Counted from the stretch's first letter, positions 9,171 through 21,997 are shown. The stretch: DNA of 64,000 bases from Thermoplasmata archaeon (GCA_015063245.1 SUSV01000002.1:62001-126000); one strand, 5' to 3'. Translations and numbers: made by a program. Notes: a model not told the origin generated them from the letters alone.

Positions 9171-10085
9171 ATGATGTCCGACGGACCTAGCAGACTTCTC
9201 CCCGAGCACATTCAGGAATCACTTGGATTCGACGTTCCCAAGCAGGAGAAGGCCTCGATGATATGCCTTTTCAACTTCGAGGCATCCAATATCGCCGCGG
9301 ATACGGTATCCTCGTACGTGTTCAGCCATTCCGAGGCGCAGGTCCACACGATTGTGGACAGGGTCGTGCCCGCATGGGTGAACGAGTCGTCGGATGTGGT
9401 CATCATGTCATATTCGGGAAACAGCCCCGAGATAGAATCCGTGTACAACACCGCAAGCATGAGGGGGGCGAGGATCCACTGCATCACATCCGGAGGGAAG
9501 CTGGCCGAACTGTGTTCGGGGAAGGGGCATCTCATGCTGATCCCGAAGGGACTCAACAACTTCGAGGCCACCGGATACGAGATGGGCGTGCTGGTCAATC
9601 TCTACGACGCCATGGGCATCGAGGGCATCAAGGATGCGATGAAAGCTGCGATCCCGGGCATAACGAAGTACCGCGACGAGGTATGGGGCTCCAAGAAGGC
9701 TTGGAGGCTCTCGCTGCAGATAACCGACAGGATCCCCGTGATCTACTGCGTAGGGGAGCTGAGGGCAGTCCACAAGAGATGGAAGATGCTCATAAACCAG
9801 GTCCTGGGAAAGCTCGCATTCTCCGGAGAGCTCCCGGAGTTCGACCATAACGAGATAGTGAGCTGGACCGAGGACAGGAACAACAGGGAGTTCATCGTGC
9901 TGATGTTCAGGATCAATACGGATTCGGAGCTGCTGAACCTCATCCAGAACACGGTCACCGAGCTTCTTCCGGAATACAGGCTCAACATCAAGGTCATAGA
10001 CCTGGAGGGCGGACTGATGGAGCGCGCCATCAAGGGCATCATCCTCGCGGACGCGGTCGTTGACTGCATGAAGGGGGGCGAGTGA
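9171..10085 (+). CDS. SIS-domain protein, PGI/PMI family paralog A
   Basis: SIS fold pattern 'VVIMSYSGNSPEIESVY', 'LPEFDHNEIVSW'; lacks the GMGGS motif. Confidence 0.85.
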   Translation: MMSDGPSRLLPEHIQESLGFDVPKQEKASMICLFNFEASNIAADTVSSYVFSHSEAQVHTIVDRVVPAWVNESSDVVIMSYSGNSPEIESVYNTASMRGARIHCITSGGKLAELCSGKGHLMLIPKGLNNFEATGYEMGVLVNLYDAMGIEGIKDAMKAAIPGITKYRDEVWGSKKAWRLSLQITDRIPVIYCVGELRAVHKRWKMLINQVLGKLAFSGELPEFDHNEIVSWTEDRNNREFIVLMFRINTDSELLNLIQNTVTELLPEYRLNIKVIDLEGGLMERAIKGIILADAVVDCMKGGE

Positions 10086-10086
10086 G

Positions 10087-11079
10087 ATGGACCCGACGCA
10101 GGCAAGGGAGAGGCTCCACGAGTTCCTCGACGACATCAGGAAGACCATCGACACCGACATCGATCTGGGCAAGCCGGAGGTCAAGGCCATATTCTTCGGG
10201 GCGATGGGAGGCTCCGCCATATCGGCCAACATCGTCGCCAACTGCTGCTCCCATTACATGGATGTGCCGCTCACCACCAACAGGTCCCCCATCGTCCCTA
10301 ACTGGGTCGGGAAGGGAACGCTGGTCATCATATCCACATATTCCGGTAACACCGACGAGACCCTCGAGATGTACAATAAGGTCATCAAAACAGAGGCCAC
10401 GGTAGTGGTCATCACCGCGGGAGGGAAGATCAAGGACATCGCCGAGAAGGACGGCATACCCGTCCTGATGGTCCCCACGGGATTCCAGCCCAGATACTCG
10501 GCAGGGTTCATGATCGGATACATCGCGGCCATCATGGCATCCGTCGGATACACGGAGTTCAAGAACAGGCTCAAGGGATGCATAGGCTCCCTAGAGACAT
10601 ACAGGAACTACCTGGAGGCCCCTGGCTCCCTGGCATATCTCCTCGCAGACAAGTACAAGGGATGCATCCCGGTGGTCTGCACCGAGAACAAGTTCAAGGC
10701 CGTCTCGCTGAGATGGAAGGCGGCGTTCAACGAGAACGCCAAGACGATATGCTTCGATACCGCGCTGTCAGAGTTCAGCTATTTCGAAGCGAACCCCTGG
10801 TCGGAGTACAAGGGGAAGAAACTTAGATTGATCGTCCTCACAGGAGAGAACGACCTGGCGGACGGAGGTCCCGTGAAGACCGCCGTGAAGAACATCGAAT
10901 CCCTCGGATTCCCGTTCGACCTAGTCGCCATAGCCGGCACCACCCATGAGGAGAGACTGTTCCGTGCGCTGATCCTCGGTGATTACGTCACGGTGTACAT
11001 GGCGGAGGCGGCCAGGATAGATCCCGAGCTGACCCCTGTCATCACGGAGCTGAAGAAGCGTATCCGCGGGGAGAAGTGA
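10087..11079 (+). CDS. SIS-domain protein, bifunctional phosphoglucose/phosphomannose isomerase family paralog B
   Basis: FFGAMGGSAISANIV, 'VIISTYSGNTDETLEMY', 'AIAGTTHEERLF'. Confidence 0.9.
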   Translation: MDPTQARERLHEFLDDIRKTIDTDIDLGKPEVKAIFFGAMGGSAISANIVANCCSHYMDVPLTTNRSPIVPNWVGKGTLVIISTYSGNTDETLEMYNKVIKTEATVVVITAGGKIKDIAEKDGIPVLMVPTGFQPRYSAGFMIGYIAAIMASVGYTEFKNRLKGCIGSLETYRNYLEAPGSLAYLLADKYKGCIPVVCTENKFKAVSLRWKAAFNENAKTICFDTALSEFSYFEANPWSEYKGKKLRLIVLTGENDLADGGPVKTAVKNIESLGFPFDLVAIAGTTHEERLFRALILGDYVTVYMAEAARIDPELTPVITELKKRIRGEK

Positions 11080-11083
11080 TATC

Positions 11084-12430
11084 GTGAAGATGTTCGGGAC
11101 CAACGGGATACGCGGTGTTGCCAATCAATACCTGGATTGTGAGCTCGCCTTGAAGGTTGGCAAGGCGATCGCGAAGGTGTTGGGCCCGGGTCCGATCGCG
11201 ATAGCGATGGATACGAGGGTATCGTCGGACATGATCCGTTCCGCCGTCTCGGCGGGACTCATGTCCATGGGAGTCGATGTCCACAATCTGGGGATGGTGC
11301 CCACTCCGGCGATCCAGTACTATGTGAAGACCCATGATGTGTCCGGCGGAGTCATGATCACCGCATCCCACAACCCCCCGGAGTTCAACGGCATCAAGTG
11401 CATCTCTGCGGACGGCACCGAATGCTCCCACGAGGAGGAATCGGCGATAGAGGATGCATACGAGGAGGAGCTCCAGACGGTGTCCTGGGAGAGGATCGGA
11501 AAGGAGACATCCATCGACGGGGCCGGCGAGGCATATGTCGATGCTATCGTATCCAAGGTTGACACGGATCTGATCAGGAGATCGAATATCAAGGTCGTTC
11601 TGGACTGCGCAAACGGCGCATCCGTGCATACATCCCCCCTTCTCCTTGAGAAGCTGGGGGTGCAGGCGGTCGTCCTCAACGGCGTCGCCGACGGCATGTT
11701 CCCAGGCCACTACAGCGAGCCGGTGGAGGAGAACCTCTCCGAGCTGAAGGAGGAGGTTGTAAAGGTCGGAGCGCAGCTCGGTTTCGCCCATGACGGCGAT
11801 GCGGACCGCTGCGTATTCGTATCCGAGACAGGGAGATACCTTCCGGGAGACGTAGGTCTGGCTCTTCTCTCGATCCTGTGCATGGAGACCGCTTCCGGAA
11901 AGAAGGAGGTGGTATCGACCGTGGCTCTCTCCAACATGGTGGAGGACGCCATTAACGATGCGGGAGGCACCCTCGCACGCACCGCTGTCGGCTCGCCGAT
12001 AGTCGCACGCAGGATGATGGAGGACGGAGCGCCCATAGGCGGGGAGGACAACGGAGGGATAATCTTCGCCGACCACCAGTACTGCCGCGACGGAGGCCTT
12101 GCTGCCGCAAGGATGATAGAGTTCGTCGCAAGGTATGGATCGGTCCAGGAACATGTTGACGCACTGCCGAAGTACACTACGATCAAATCCGCTGCATTCT
12201 GTCCCGATGATAAGAAATCGTATCTCGTCGAGACCATGGCCAGGAACCACTCGTCGGAGAGGATCGACAGGACCGACGGTCTCAAGATATCGTTCTCGGA
12301 CGGGTGGGTGCTGCTCCGTCCCTCGGGGACCGAGCCCAAGTTCAGGATCTATTCCGAATCCAAGGATCCAGAGGTGGCCAGGAGCAGGTCCGAGCAGTTC
12401 GTCAGGGAAGTCGCCGATATCTTAGGCTGA
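11084..12430 (+). CDS. glmM: Phosphoglucosamine mutase / phosphohexomutase
   Basis: FGTNGIRGVAN, 'VMITASHNPPEFNGIK', 'AHDGDADRC', 'LRPSGTEPKFRIY'; GTG start. Confidence 0.93.
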   Translation: MKMFGTNGIRGVANQYLDCELALKVGKAIAKVLGPGPIAIAMDTRVSSDMIRSAVSAGLMSMGVDVHNLGMVPTPAIQYYVKTHDVSGGVMITASHNPPEFNGIKCISADGTECSHEEESAIEDAYEEELQTVSWERIGKETSIDGAGEAYVDAIVSKVDTDLIRRSNIKVVLDCANGASVHTSPLLLEKLGVQAVVLNGVADGMFPGHYSEPVEENLSELKEEVVKVGAQLGFAHDGDADRCVFVSETGRYLPGDVGLALLSILCMETASGKKEVVSTVALSNMVEDAINDAGGTLARTAVGSPIVARRMMEDGAPIGGEDNGGIIFADHQYCRDGGLAAARMIEFVARYGSVQEHVDALPKYTTIKSAAFCPDDKKSYLVETMARNHSSERIDRTDGLKISFSDGWVLLRPSGTEPKFRIYSESKDPEVARSRSEQFVREVADILG

Positions 12431-12907
12431 GACAATCTCGTCAGCGACTACAGAGAACGAATCGCTCACAGCAGTGATACGGAGTATCTCGCATTTCTCC
12501 ATTGTATAGAACTTGTAATCCACACCTTCGTATGTGAAGGTGTAGACGGACGTCTCCTTCCCGTCGATGGTAGCCGCCCCTTCGTATTCGAACATCTCCG
12601 CCATCCTGTCATCGCTGCCGAATATCACATGGACTTCAGCGCTTCCTTTGTGCTCCGAGGCGGTATCTTTGAAATCGAGGGTTATGCGATACACGCGGCC
12701 CCCTCCGCCCTCTTCCAGGAACTCGCATCTTCCGGTCCCTGTGCAGTCTGATCCGTCCAGGGTCCCTTCCACAGTGTATCTCCTGGTCTCTTCATAGGGG
12801 TCCGGATTGGCATCGCGGTAGGCCTCCATCATCATGAAAACGCATACGGATGATATCAGCAGAAGGCCTATCAGCGCGATCCCGGCGATCTTGGAACCGT
12901 TGTCCAT
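12422..12907 (-). CDS. Hypothetical membrane-anchored exported protein
   Basis: Single N-terminal hydrophobic segment, then a polar domain. Confidence 0.65.
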   Translation of the reverse strand: MDNGSKIAGIALIGLLLISSVCVFMMMEAYRDANPDPYEETRRYTVEGTLDGSDCTGTGRCEFLEEGGGGRVYRITLDFKDTASEHKGSAEVHVIFGSDDRMAEMFEYEGAATIDGKETSVYTFTYEGVDYKFYTMEKCEILRITAVSDSFSVVADEIVSA

Positions 12908-12959
12908 GCTACATCATCATGGAACGTCGATAAAAGCAATTCATTGGATGGGTCAGGCC

Positions 12960-13697
12960 TTACCAGCCTTCCGGTATCTTGCCTTCAAGCTCGTCCAGCA
13001 GATACTGGCTGCGTCCGATGCACTCAGCATGCACGACCGGGATGCTTAGATTCATCTTGCAGACCTTTTCGGGTATGGCCTCCGTGATGCTTCTGCCGCC
13101 GAATATGAACACCGGGAGCAGCACGATCCTCTCCGCACCCCTGTCGATCAGAGTTTCGATCCCATCCTCAAGGCTCTGCCCTTCGTTCTCAAGGACACAG
13201 GCTGTTAACAGAGGGAACCCATGCTCGGAGAGGTACCTCATATGATGTTCCATGTCCTTTCCGCACATGGACATCTTCGAACCGTGGGATATGAGAAGGA
13301 TCCCGTCATTCCCTGTCGCTCCGGCCTCCTCAAGGCGCTGGAGAAGCGCCTTCGGCACCGCTTTGCAGCTTCCGAAAGCCGTCGAGAAGCGTATCGCGAT
13401 ATGCGTCCCTGTGAGATATGTATAGGAGCAGGAGTTGTCCGGCATCCCCATGCGCCTCGGCATCTCCCAGACTGTGAGATTGCCCTCCGACAGGATGAGA
13501 GGGAGGACGATGAACGTGTTGTTCATCCCGTGGACGTTCATCTCCTTCAGAACATCAGCGATATTGGGGTCGCCATCATGGAACGCGACATGCACGTCGG
13601 CATGGCCTCTGGCTCTTAGGCCTTCGGCATACCATTCCGCGATCGGGACGGAAGAACCATCGGCGCGGTGCGCGAGTACGATGACCCCTTTCTTCAT
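12960..13697 (-). CDS. CbiX/SirB-like chelatase family protein (two-domain)
   Basis: VIVLAHRADGSS, 'ILLISHGSKMSMC', 'RIVLLPVFIFGGRSITEAIPE'. Confidence 0.8.
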   Translation of the reverse strand: MKKGVIVLAHRADGSSVPIAEWYAEGLRARGHADVHVAFHDGDPNIADVLKEMNVHGMNNTFIVLPLILSEGNLTVWEMPRRMGMPDNSCSYTYLTGTHIAIRFSTAFGSCKAVPKALLQRLEEAGATGNDGILLISHGSKMSMCGKDMEHHMRYLSEHGFPLLTACVLENEGQSLEDGIETLIDRGAERIVLLPVFIFGGRSITEAIPEKVCKMNLSIPVVHAECIGRSQYLLDELEGKIPEGW

Positions 13698-13830
13698 GTA
13701 TGAAGCATGGTCGTAGAGGTCAATAACCTATCGTCACTCTCGGTCATCCGTGTCCTCTGGCGGGCTGATGCGGAGTAAACCCCCATCCGAAGTTTGTTTA
13801 TAATCGTGGGTGTGTTTGTGGGTTGATAAC

Positions 13831-14193
13831 GTGTTCGTCATATCACTGGTCGTGAAAGATGAGTTCGGCGTGACGCAGAGGATACTGGCGGAGTTCACCC
13901 GCAACAAGATCAACATCGATTCCATTGTCGGGGGGACCTGCGAGCAGCCTGGAAAATCGCGCATCGTCATCTCGATGATCGATGAGAATGACGCACTCAC
14001 AGCTGCCACCAGGCTTCAGACACTTCAGGATGTCTACGAGATGGAGATGATCCCTCCCGAGCGCCAGGCGGCCTATGCGCTGATGGCGATGTCCAGCGGG
14101 GGCGTCGGTGTCGTGGGCAGGTCCGCAGAGGTGAATGAGATCATCGAACGCAGCAAGCCTGAGAGGTACGTAAAGGCCCTCAACGCTCTATGA
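13831..14193 (+). CDS. ACT-domain protein, acetolactate synthase small-subunit-like
   Basis: VFVISLVVKDEFGVTQRILAEFTRNKINIDSIVGG; GTG start assumed. Confidence 0.75.
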   Translation: MFVISLVVKDEFGVTQRILAEFTRNKINIDSIVGGTCEQPGKSRIVISMIDENDALTAATRLQTLQDVYEMEMIPPERQAAYALMAMSSGGVGVVGRSAEVNEIIERSKPERYVKALNAL

Positions 14194-14215
14194 TACAATT
14201 TCAAAGGTGTCAATA

Positions 14216-15154
14216 ATGCAGAAAGCAAAGAAGATTTGGCTGGATGGAAACATCATCAACTGGGAAGACGCAAAGGTGCATGTCCTTTGTCACGCCCTCA
14301 ACTATGGAACAGGTGTGTTCGAGGGAATCAGGGTGTACAACACCCCTAAGGGAGCCGCCGTCTTCAGGCTTCAGGACCACATCAAGAGACTTATGGACGG
14401 ATGCAAGATCATGGGAATCGAGCCCAAGATCAACGGCAAGATGATGACCAAGGAGGACATCATCGAGGCGCACAAGCAGATCATCAGGGAGAACGAGAAG
14501 CTCGGATTCACCACAGACTACATCAAGCCCACAGTGTTCCTGTCCGGAGAAGAGGTCGGACTCAACCCCACCAAGGTCCCCTCATCACTGTCGATCTGCT
14601 GTGTCTACATGGGATCATACCTCGGCGAGGACGCCAACGCAGGAGCAAAGCTCATCACGTCATCCTGGCACAGGCCTGACAACCTCTGCGCACCCGCAGG
14701 AGCCAAGGTCAACGGAACATACGTCACATCCACCCTCGCCAAGAGGGAGGCCATCCGCCAGGGCGCAGACGAGGCGGTCATGCTCAACTCTGACGGACAC
14801 GTCGCAGAGTGTACCGGTGAGAACATCTTCATCTACAGGAAGGGAGTCATCTACACCCCCGCAGTCTCCGAGTGCATCCTCGAGGGAATCACAAGGGATT
14901 CCATCATCAAGGTCGCAAGGGACCTCGGATACACAGTCGTCGAGAAGGACATCACAAGGTCGGAGCTCATCTCGGCAGATGAGGTCTGGATGACCGGAAC
15001 CGCAGCCGAGATCGGACCCGTCACGATGATCGACGGAAGGGTCATCGGAGACGGAAAGATCGGAAAGGTCGCAACCGAGATCCACCAGAAGTTCATCGAG
15101 ATCGCTACCGGAAAGGACCCCAAGTACGACGCTTGGCTCGACTACGTCAACTGA
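14216..15154 (+). CDS. ilvE: Branched-chain amino acid aminotransferase
   Basis: IWLDGNIINWEDAKVHVLCHALNYGTGVFEGIRVY, 'EIGPVTMIDGRVIGDGKIG'. Confidence 0.96.
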   Translation: MQKAKKIWLDGNIINWEDAKVHVLCHALNYGTGVFEGIRVYNTPKGAAVFRLQDHIKRLMDGCKIMGIEPKINGKMMTKEDIIEAHKQIIRENEKLGFTTDYIKPTVFLSGEEVGLNPTKVPSSLSICCVYMGSYLGEDANAGAKLITSSWHRPDNLCAPAGAKVNGTYVTSTLAKREAIRQGADEAVMLNSDGHVAECTGENIFIYRKGVIYTPAVSECILEGITRDSIIKVARDLGYTVVEKDITRSELISADEVWMTGTAAEIGPVTMIDGRVIGDGKIGKVATEIHQKFIEIATGKDPKYDAWLDYVN

Positions 15155-15163
15155 AACCTTTCA

Positions 15164-15179
15164 GCCCCCGGAAGGGGGC
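15164..15179. terminator. Short GC-rich hairpin directly downstream of ilvE
   Basis: GCCCCC-GGAA-GGGGGC, 10 nt after the stop codon; no strong T tract. Confidence 0.5.
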
Positions 15180-15321
15180 CATCACCTATTCAGGATCATC
15201 GCGGCAATGCCGATTTCCGTTTATCTTAAGAATTGTACATGGTAAGAAAATGCACATTTTGCGCAATCATTTTTAATAAAAGTAAGAAGTGCATTGACTC
15301 AAATCTTTTAGATTCACTCGG

Positions 15322-16353
15322 ATGGTGTTTTGGATGGGAGAGAAACATTACAGAGCGAAGGCACCTCTTCGTATAGGCTTGGTAGGCGGAGGTACGGATG
15401 TCAATCCGTATGCCTCCCAGAAAGGCGGTATGGTCTTCAACACGACCATCAACAAATATGCATATTGTACGATCACGCCTACCGGCGACTCGTCCATGTC
15501 CATCCATTCAACGGATTATGGAAAATATGAGGCTCCCCTCGACGGAGGACCGCTTCCCCTCGACGGTAACATGGACCTCATCAAAGCCGTCACCAACCAC
15601 TTCAACATCACGGACGGATTCAAGATGTTCCTCCAGTCGGAGGCACCGCCCGGATCCGGTCTCGGAGGATCGTCCGCGGTCATCGTGTCCATCATCGCCG
15701 CTGTATGCGAGTGGAAGGGCATCAGGATGACCGGTGACGAGATGGCCAGTCTCGCATTCAAGCTGGAGAGGGAGGACATTGGCCTCAAGGGCGGGAAGCA
15801 GGACCAGTACACCGCTGTGTTCGGAGGTTTCAACGTCATGAGATTCTCCCAGGACTGGGTCGATGTCAACCGTGTCAGGGTCGACGAGGACACCGTCAAC
15901 GAGCTCCAGTACAGATCCGTGCTGTGCTACACAGGGACATCCCGCGAATCCGCGGATGTGATCGACAGTCAGGTCAAGAAGTTCGCCACAGGGCAGAACG
16001 AGGCCGCCCTCGATGCCGCAAAAGCCCTGGTCAGGCCGATGTCCGATGCCCTCAGCAAGGGAGACATCAACCTGGCAGGAAAGTACCTCGACGAGTCATG
16101 GCAGCTGAAGAAGCAGTTCTCGGACAAGATCACCAATCCAAAGATCGACCAGCTCTACAATGCCGCCAAGGAGGCAGGTGCCATCGGAGGAAAGGTCTCC
16201 GGAGCTGGAGGTGGAGGTTTCATGTACTTCATATGCAGATACGACACGAAGTACAGTGTCGAGAAGGCGCTCTACAAGCTCGGTGCCAAGGTCACCGATT
16301 TCGCCTTCGAACCGAACGGTGTAATTTCATGGAGTTATCCAAATGACGATTGA
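15322..16353 (+). CDS. hddA: GHMP kinase, D-glycero-alpha-D-manno-heptose-7-phosphate kinase-like
   Basis: RAKAPLRIGLVGGGTDVNPY, 'APPGSGLGGSSAV', 'GKVSGAGGGGFMYF'. Confidence 0.9.
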   Translation: MVFWMGEKHYRAKAPLRIGLVGGGTDVNPYASQKGGMVFNTTINKYAYCTITPTGDSSMSIHSTDYGKYEAPLDGGPLPLDGNMDLIKAVTNHFNITDGFKMFLQSEAPPGSGLGGSSAVIVSIIAAVCEWKGIRMTGDEMASLAFKLEREDIGLKGGKQDQYTAVFGGFNVMRFSQDWVDVNRVRVDEDTVNELQYRSVLCYTGTSRESADVIDSQVKKFATGQNEAALDAAKALVRPMSDALSKGDINLAGKYLDESWQLKKQFSDKITNPKIDQLYNAAKEAGAIGGKVSGAGGGGFMYFICRYDTKYSVEKALYKLGAKVTDFAFEPNGVISWSYPNDD

Positions 16354-17386
16354 ATCAATCCAAGAGGAATTCAAGAGAAGCGCAGAGACCATCGCCAACA
16401 TCGACCCCAATCAGGTCAGGAAGGCAGCGGACCTCGTTCTGGAATCGTTCCGCAACGGCGGTCAGGTCATCTTCATGGGTAACGGAGGCTCATCCGCCGA
16501 TGCCCAGCACATCGCAGCTGAGTTCTCGGGAAGGTACCTCCTCGAGCGTCCTGCTCTCCCCAGCATATGCCTCTCTAATATCGCACCCGTCACCGCCATC
16601 GGAAACGACTACTCCTATGACGTGGTCTTCAAGAGGCAGATCGAGGCGAACTGCAGGAAGGGCGATGTCGTCATCGGCCTTTCCACCTCGGGCAACTCCA
16701 AGAACGTCGTGCTGGCACTGGAGAAGGCGAAGGAGATCGGAGCCAAGACCATCTCGTTCACCGGAGACGGTGGGAAGCTCAGGGACATGGTCGACTGCGC
16801 CGTCATCATCCCCTCCAAGGAGACCCCGCGTATCCAGGAAGGCTACCTCTGTGCGTGCCACACCATGTGCGGCATCGTCGAGAGGGAGATGTTCGGGAAC
16901 CGAGCGGTGTTCATAGATCGCGACGATACGATCGCGAAGGATGTGCCGTACTGTCACGAGCCCGAGAAGTTCATCCTCTATCCCGGTGTGCCGGAGGCCG
17001 TCAAGCGCCTCAACGATGCAGGATTCCTTGTCATAGTGATTACCAACCAGTCCGGACTGGGCAGGGGCTATTTCGACGAGTCGCAGCTCAAAGCTGTACA
17101 CGATAAGATGTGCAGGGACATAGAGGCCGGAGGAGGGCACATCGACGACATATTCTTCTGCCCCCACACCCCCGACGACCACTGCTCCTGCAGGAAGCCT
17201 GAGATCGGGATGGGATTGCAGGCCATCGCGAAGCACGGCATCAATCCGAGGGCATCCTATATGATCGGGGATCACGACAAGGATGTTCAATTCGGGGAGA
17301 GGCTCGGCTGCAAGACCTACAAAGTGGATGAATCGTTCACATTCGTGGATGCAGTTGACGATATTATCACTAAGAACGCCCGCTGA
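16343..17386 (+). CDS. gmhA-gmhB: Fused sedoheptulose-7-phosphate isomerase (GmhA, SIS) and D,D-heptose bisphosphate phosphatase (GmhB, HAD)
   Basis: 'VIFMGNGGSSADAQHIAAEFSGRYLLERPALPSI...GNDYSYDVVFKRQI' then 'AVFIDRDDTI...VITNQSGLGRGYF...CPHTPDDHCSCRKPEIGM'. Confidence 0.93.
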   Translation: MTIESIQEEFKRSAETIANIDPNQVRKAADLVLESFRNGGQVIFMGNGGSSADAQHIAAEFSGRYLLERPALPSICLSNIAPVTAIGNDYSYDVVFKRQIEANCRKGDVVIGLSTSGNSKNVVLALEKAKEIGAKTISFTGDGGKLRDMVDCAVIIPSKETPRIQEGYLCACHTMCGIVEREMFGNRAVFIDRDDTIAKDVPYCHEPEKFILYPGVPEAVKRLNDAGFLVIVITNQSGLGRGYFDESQLKAVHDKMCRDIEAGGGHIDDIFFCPHTPDDHCSCRKPEIGMGLQAIAKHGINPRASYMIGDHDKDVQFGERLGCKTYKVDESFTFVDAVDDIITKNAR

Positions 17387-17437
17387 TTCCCCCCATACGT
17401 TATATATGAACCTACCATTCATCGATTCGGTCATAAT

Positions 17438-18208
17438 ATGGCAGGTACCTGCACGATAGTCATCCCCACATACAACGAAGAGATCAACGCCCCAATGATG
17501 GCGAAGGCCATCAGGGAGATGTATCCTGATTTCAAGGTCATGTTCATGGATGACAACTCCACGGACCGCTCCAAGCAGTTCATCGACGAGCTCAACGACC
17601 CTCTCACGCAGATGGTCGTAAGGAAGCCCGAGGAGAGAGGTCTCGCGGCCAGTGTTTTCCAGGGTATCATGGAATGCGGTACCGATTACTTCATGACCGT
17701 CGATTGCGACTTCCAGCACCCTCTCAGCACCGTCAAGGGGATGTATGAGAAGCTGGAGGCCGGAGCGGACCTCGTCATCGGAACAAGGGATGACAGGACC
17801 GCCATGGGATTCAAGCGCTGGGCAGGATCCTGGTGCTTCACCATCTTCGCCAATATGTTCCTTCTTTGGCACAGGAAGCCCAGGTCCAAGGACAACATGA
17901 GCGGGCTCATCGCCGGAAGGACGGATGTATTCGTCCCCGTGATCAAGGACAACTGGGACAAGCTCGAGATGCAGGGATGGAAGGTCCTTCTCGACCTGCT
18001 CAGATGGGGACCCAAGGACATCAAGATCGATGAGGAGCACTACATCTTTGAGAAGAGGGAGGTAGGGGAATCCCACATCAGCCCCAAGGTCGTCATGATG
18101 ACGTTCCACCAGTGCGGATGCGTCGGAAGGGTTTTCGCAAGAATCTATGCCAAGATCAAGAGGATCGACTACTTCTACGATAACGACAAGAAGAAGAAAA
18201 AGCAGTGA
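17438..18208 (+). CDS. GT2 family glycosyltransferase (dolichyl-phosphate mannose synthase-like)
   Basis: CTIVIPTYNEEINAPMMAKAI, 'DDNSTDRSKQFIDE', 'MTVDCDFQHP'. Confidence 0.92.
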   Translation: MAGTCTIVIPTYNEEINAPMMAKAIREMYPDFKVMFMDDNSTDRSKQFIDELNDPLTQMVVRKPEERGLAASVFQGIMECGTDYFMTVDCDFQHPLSTVKGMYEKLEAGADLVIGTRDDRTAMGFKRWAGSWCFTIFANMFLLWHRKPRSKDNMSGLIAGRTDVFVPVIKDNWDKLEMQGWKVLLDLLRWGPKDIKIDEEHYIFEKREVGESHISPKVVMMTFHQCGCVGRVFARIYAKIKRIDYFYDNDKKKKKQ

Positions 18209-18232
18209 ATCCTTTCACTCTTTTCCGAGAAA

Positions 18233-18925
18233 TCAGCGTTCTTTACAGATTAGCAGAGCTTCCAGCAGCTTGAGATCCTCAGGATATGTGATCTTGATGT
18301 TGTCGGATTTGCTCTTGGAGAAGAATATAGTCTTTCCCTGAGCTACGTACAGTTCCGTTGTGGATGCGTATCCCGGGTCACCGTTCTTGAAAGCTTCCTC
18401 GTAGGCTTCGAGGGCCTCTGCGCGGTTGTACATCTGAGGCGTATGCGTCTTCCAGACGGAATCGCGGTCAAGGTATGTATTCGATGAGGCGCCGTCCGTG
18501 CTCTGATATGTGAGTTCCACGGCCTTGATGGCGGATACGGCGTTCCCGTGCTTCTTATACACCCTTCTGCAGTCGTTCAGGATATCATCGTCGATAAGCG
18601 GTCTGTTGGCATCATGGATGATGATGGCTTCGAATTCATCGGGAATGTTCTTGATCCCTATGAATGTGGATTCGAGACCTGTGTTTCCGCCCGGCACGAT
18701 GTCTATGCTCTTGGTGATTCCGTATTTCTCGATGAGGTCCCTCATCAACGACATGTATTCGTGGTTGCATGAGATGCAGATGTGCTCGATCATCGGCGAT
18801 GCTGCCAATTTCTCCAGCGTACGGATCATCAGAGGTTTGCCTAGGACATCGATGAATTGTTTCGGTACACGGGAATCGATCCTGCTTCCGGTCCCTCCGG
18901 CCAATAACACTGCCGCTACCTTCAT
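18233..18925 (-). CDS. IspD/TarI family cytidylyltransferase
   Basis: AAVLLAGGTGSRIDSRVPKQFIDVLGKPLMIRTLE, 'IIIHDANRPLIDDDIL', 'VWKTHTPQMY'. Confidence 0.88.
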   Translation of the reverse strand: MKVAAVLLAGGTGSRIDSRVPKQFIDVLGKPLMIRTLEKLAASPMIEHICISCNHEYMSLMRDLIEKYGITKSIDIVPGGNTGLESTFIGIKNIPDEFEAIIIHDANRPLIDDDILNDCRRVYKKHGNAVSAIKAVELTYQSTDGASSNTYLDRDSVWKTHTPQMYNRAEALEAYEEAFKNGDPGYASTTELYVAQGKTIFFSKSKSDNIKITYPEDLKLLEALLICKER

Positions 18926-18980
18926 GATATATCACCATGGGTGTTCGGTAACACAGGGAAGCGGTATCCGAACATCAGAT

Positions 18981-19007
18981 AAAAAAGATGTATGTTACAT
19001 CTTTTTT
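18981..19007 (-). terminator. Terminator-like hairpin at the end of the phosphonate operon
   Basis: AAAAAAGATGT-ATGTT-ACATCTTTTTT, perfect 11-bp arms with a T run, 36 nt beyond the stop at 19043. Confidence 0.75.
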
Positions 19008-19042
19008 CATTTTCTGCTATCACCATCTGCTATTCAGGACGT

Positions 19043-21992
<2,950 letters not shown>

Positions 21993-21997
21993 ATGAA

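Noticed and set aside
11042-12250. 402-aa minus-strand ORF
   Set aside because: Antisense shadow of glmM; no recognisable motif
16490-18109. 539-aa minus-strand ORF
   Set aside because: Antisense to the gmhA-gmhB fusion and GT2 gene, both with clear family motifs; Asp/Val/Gly/His-rich composition typical of shadow ORFs in biased-codon genes
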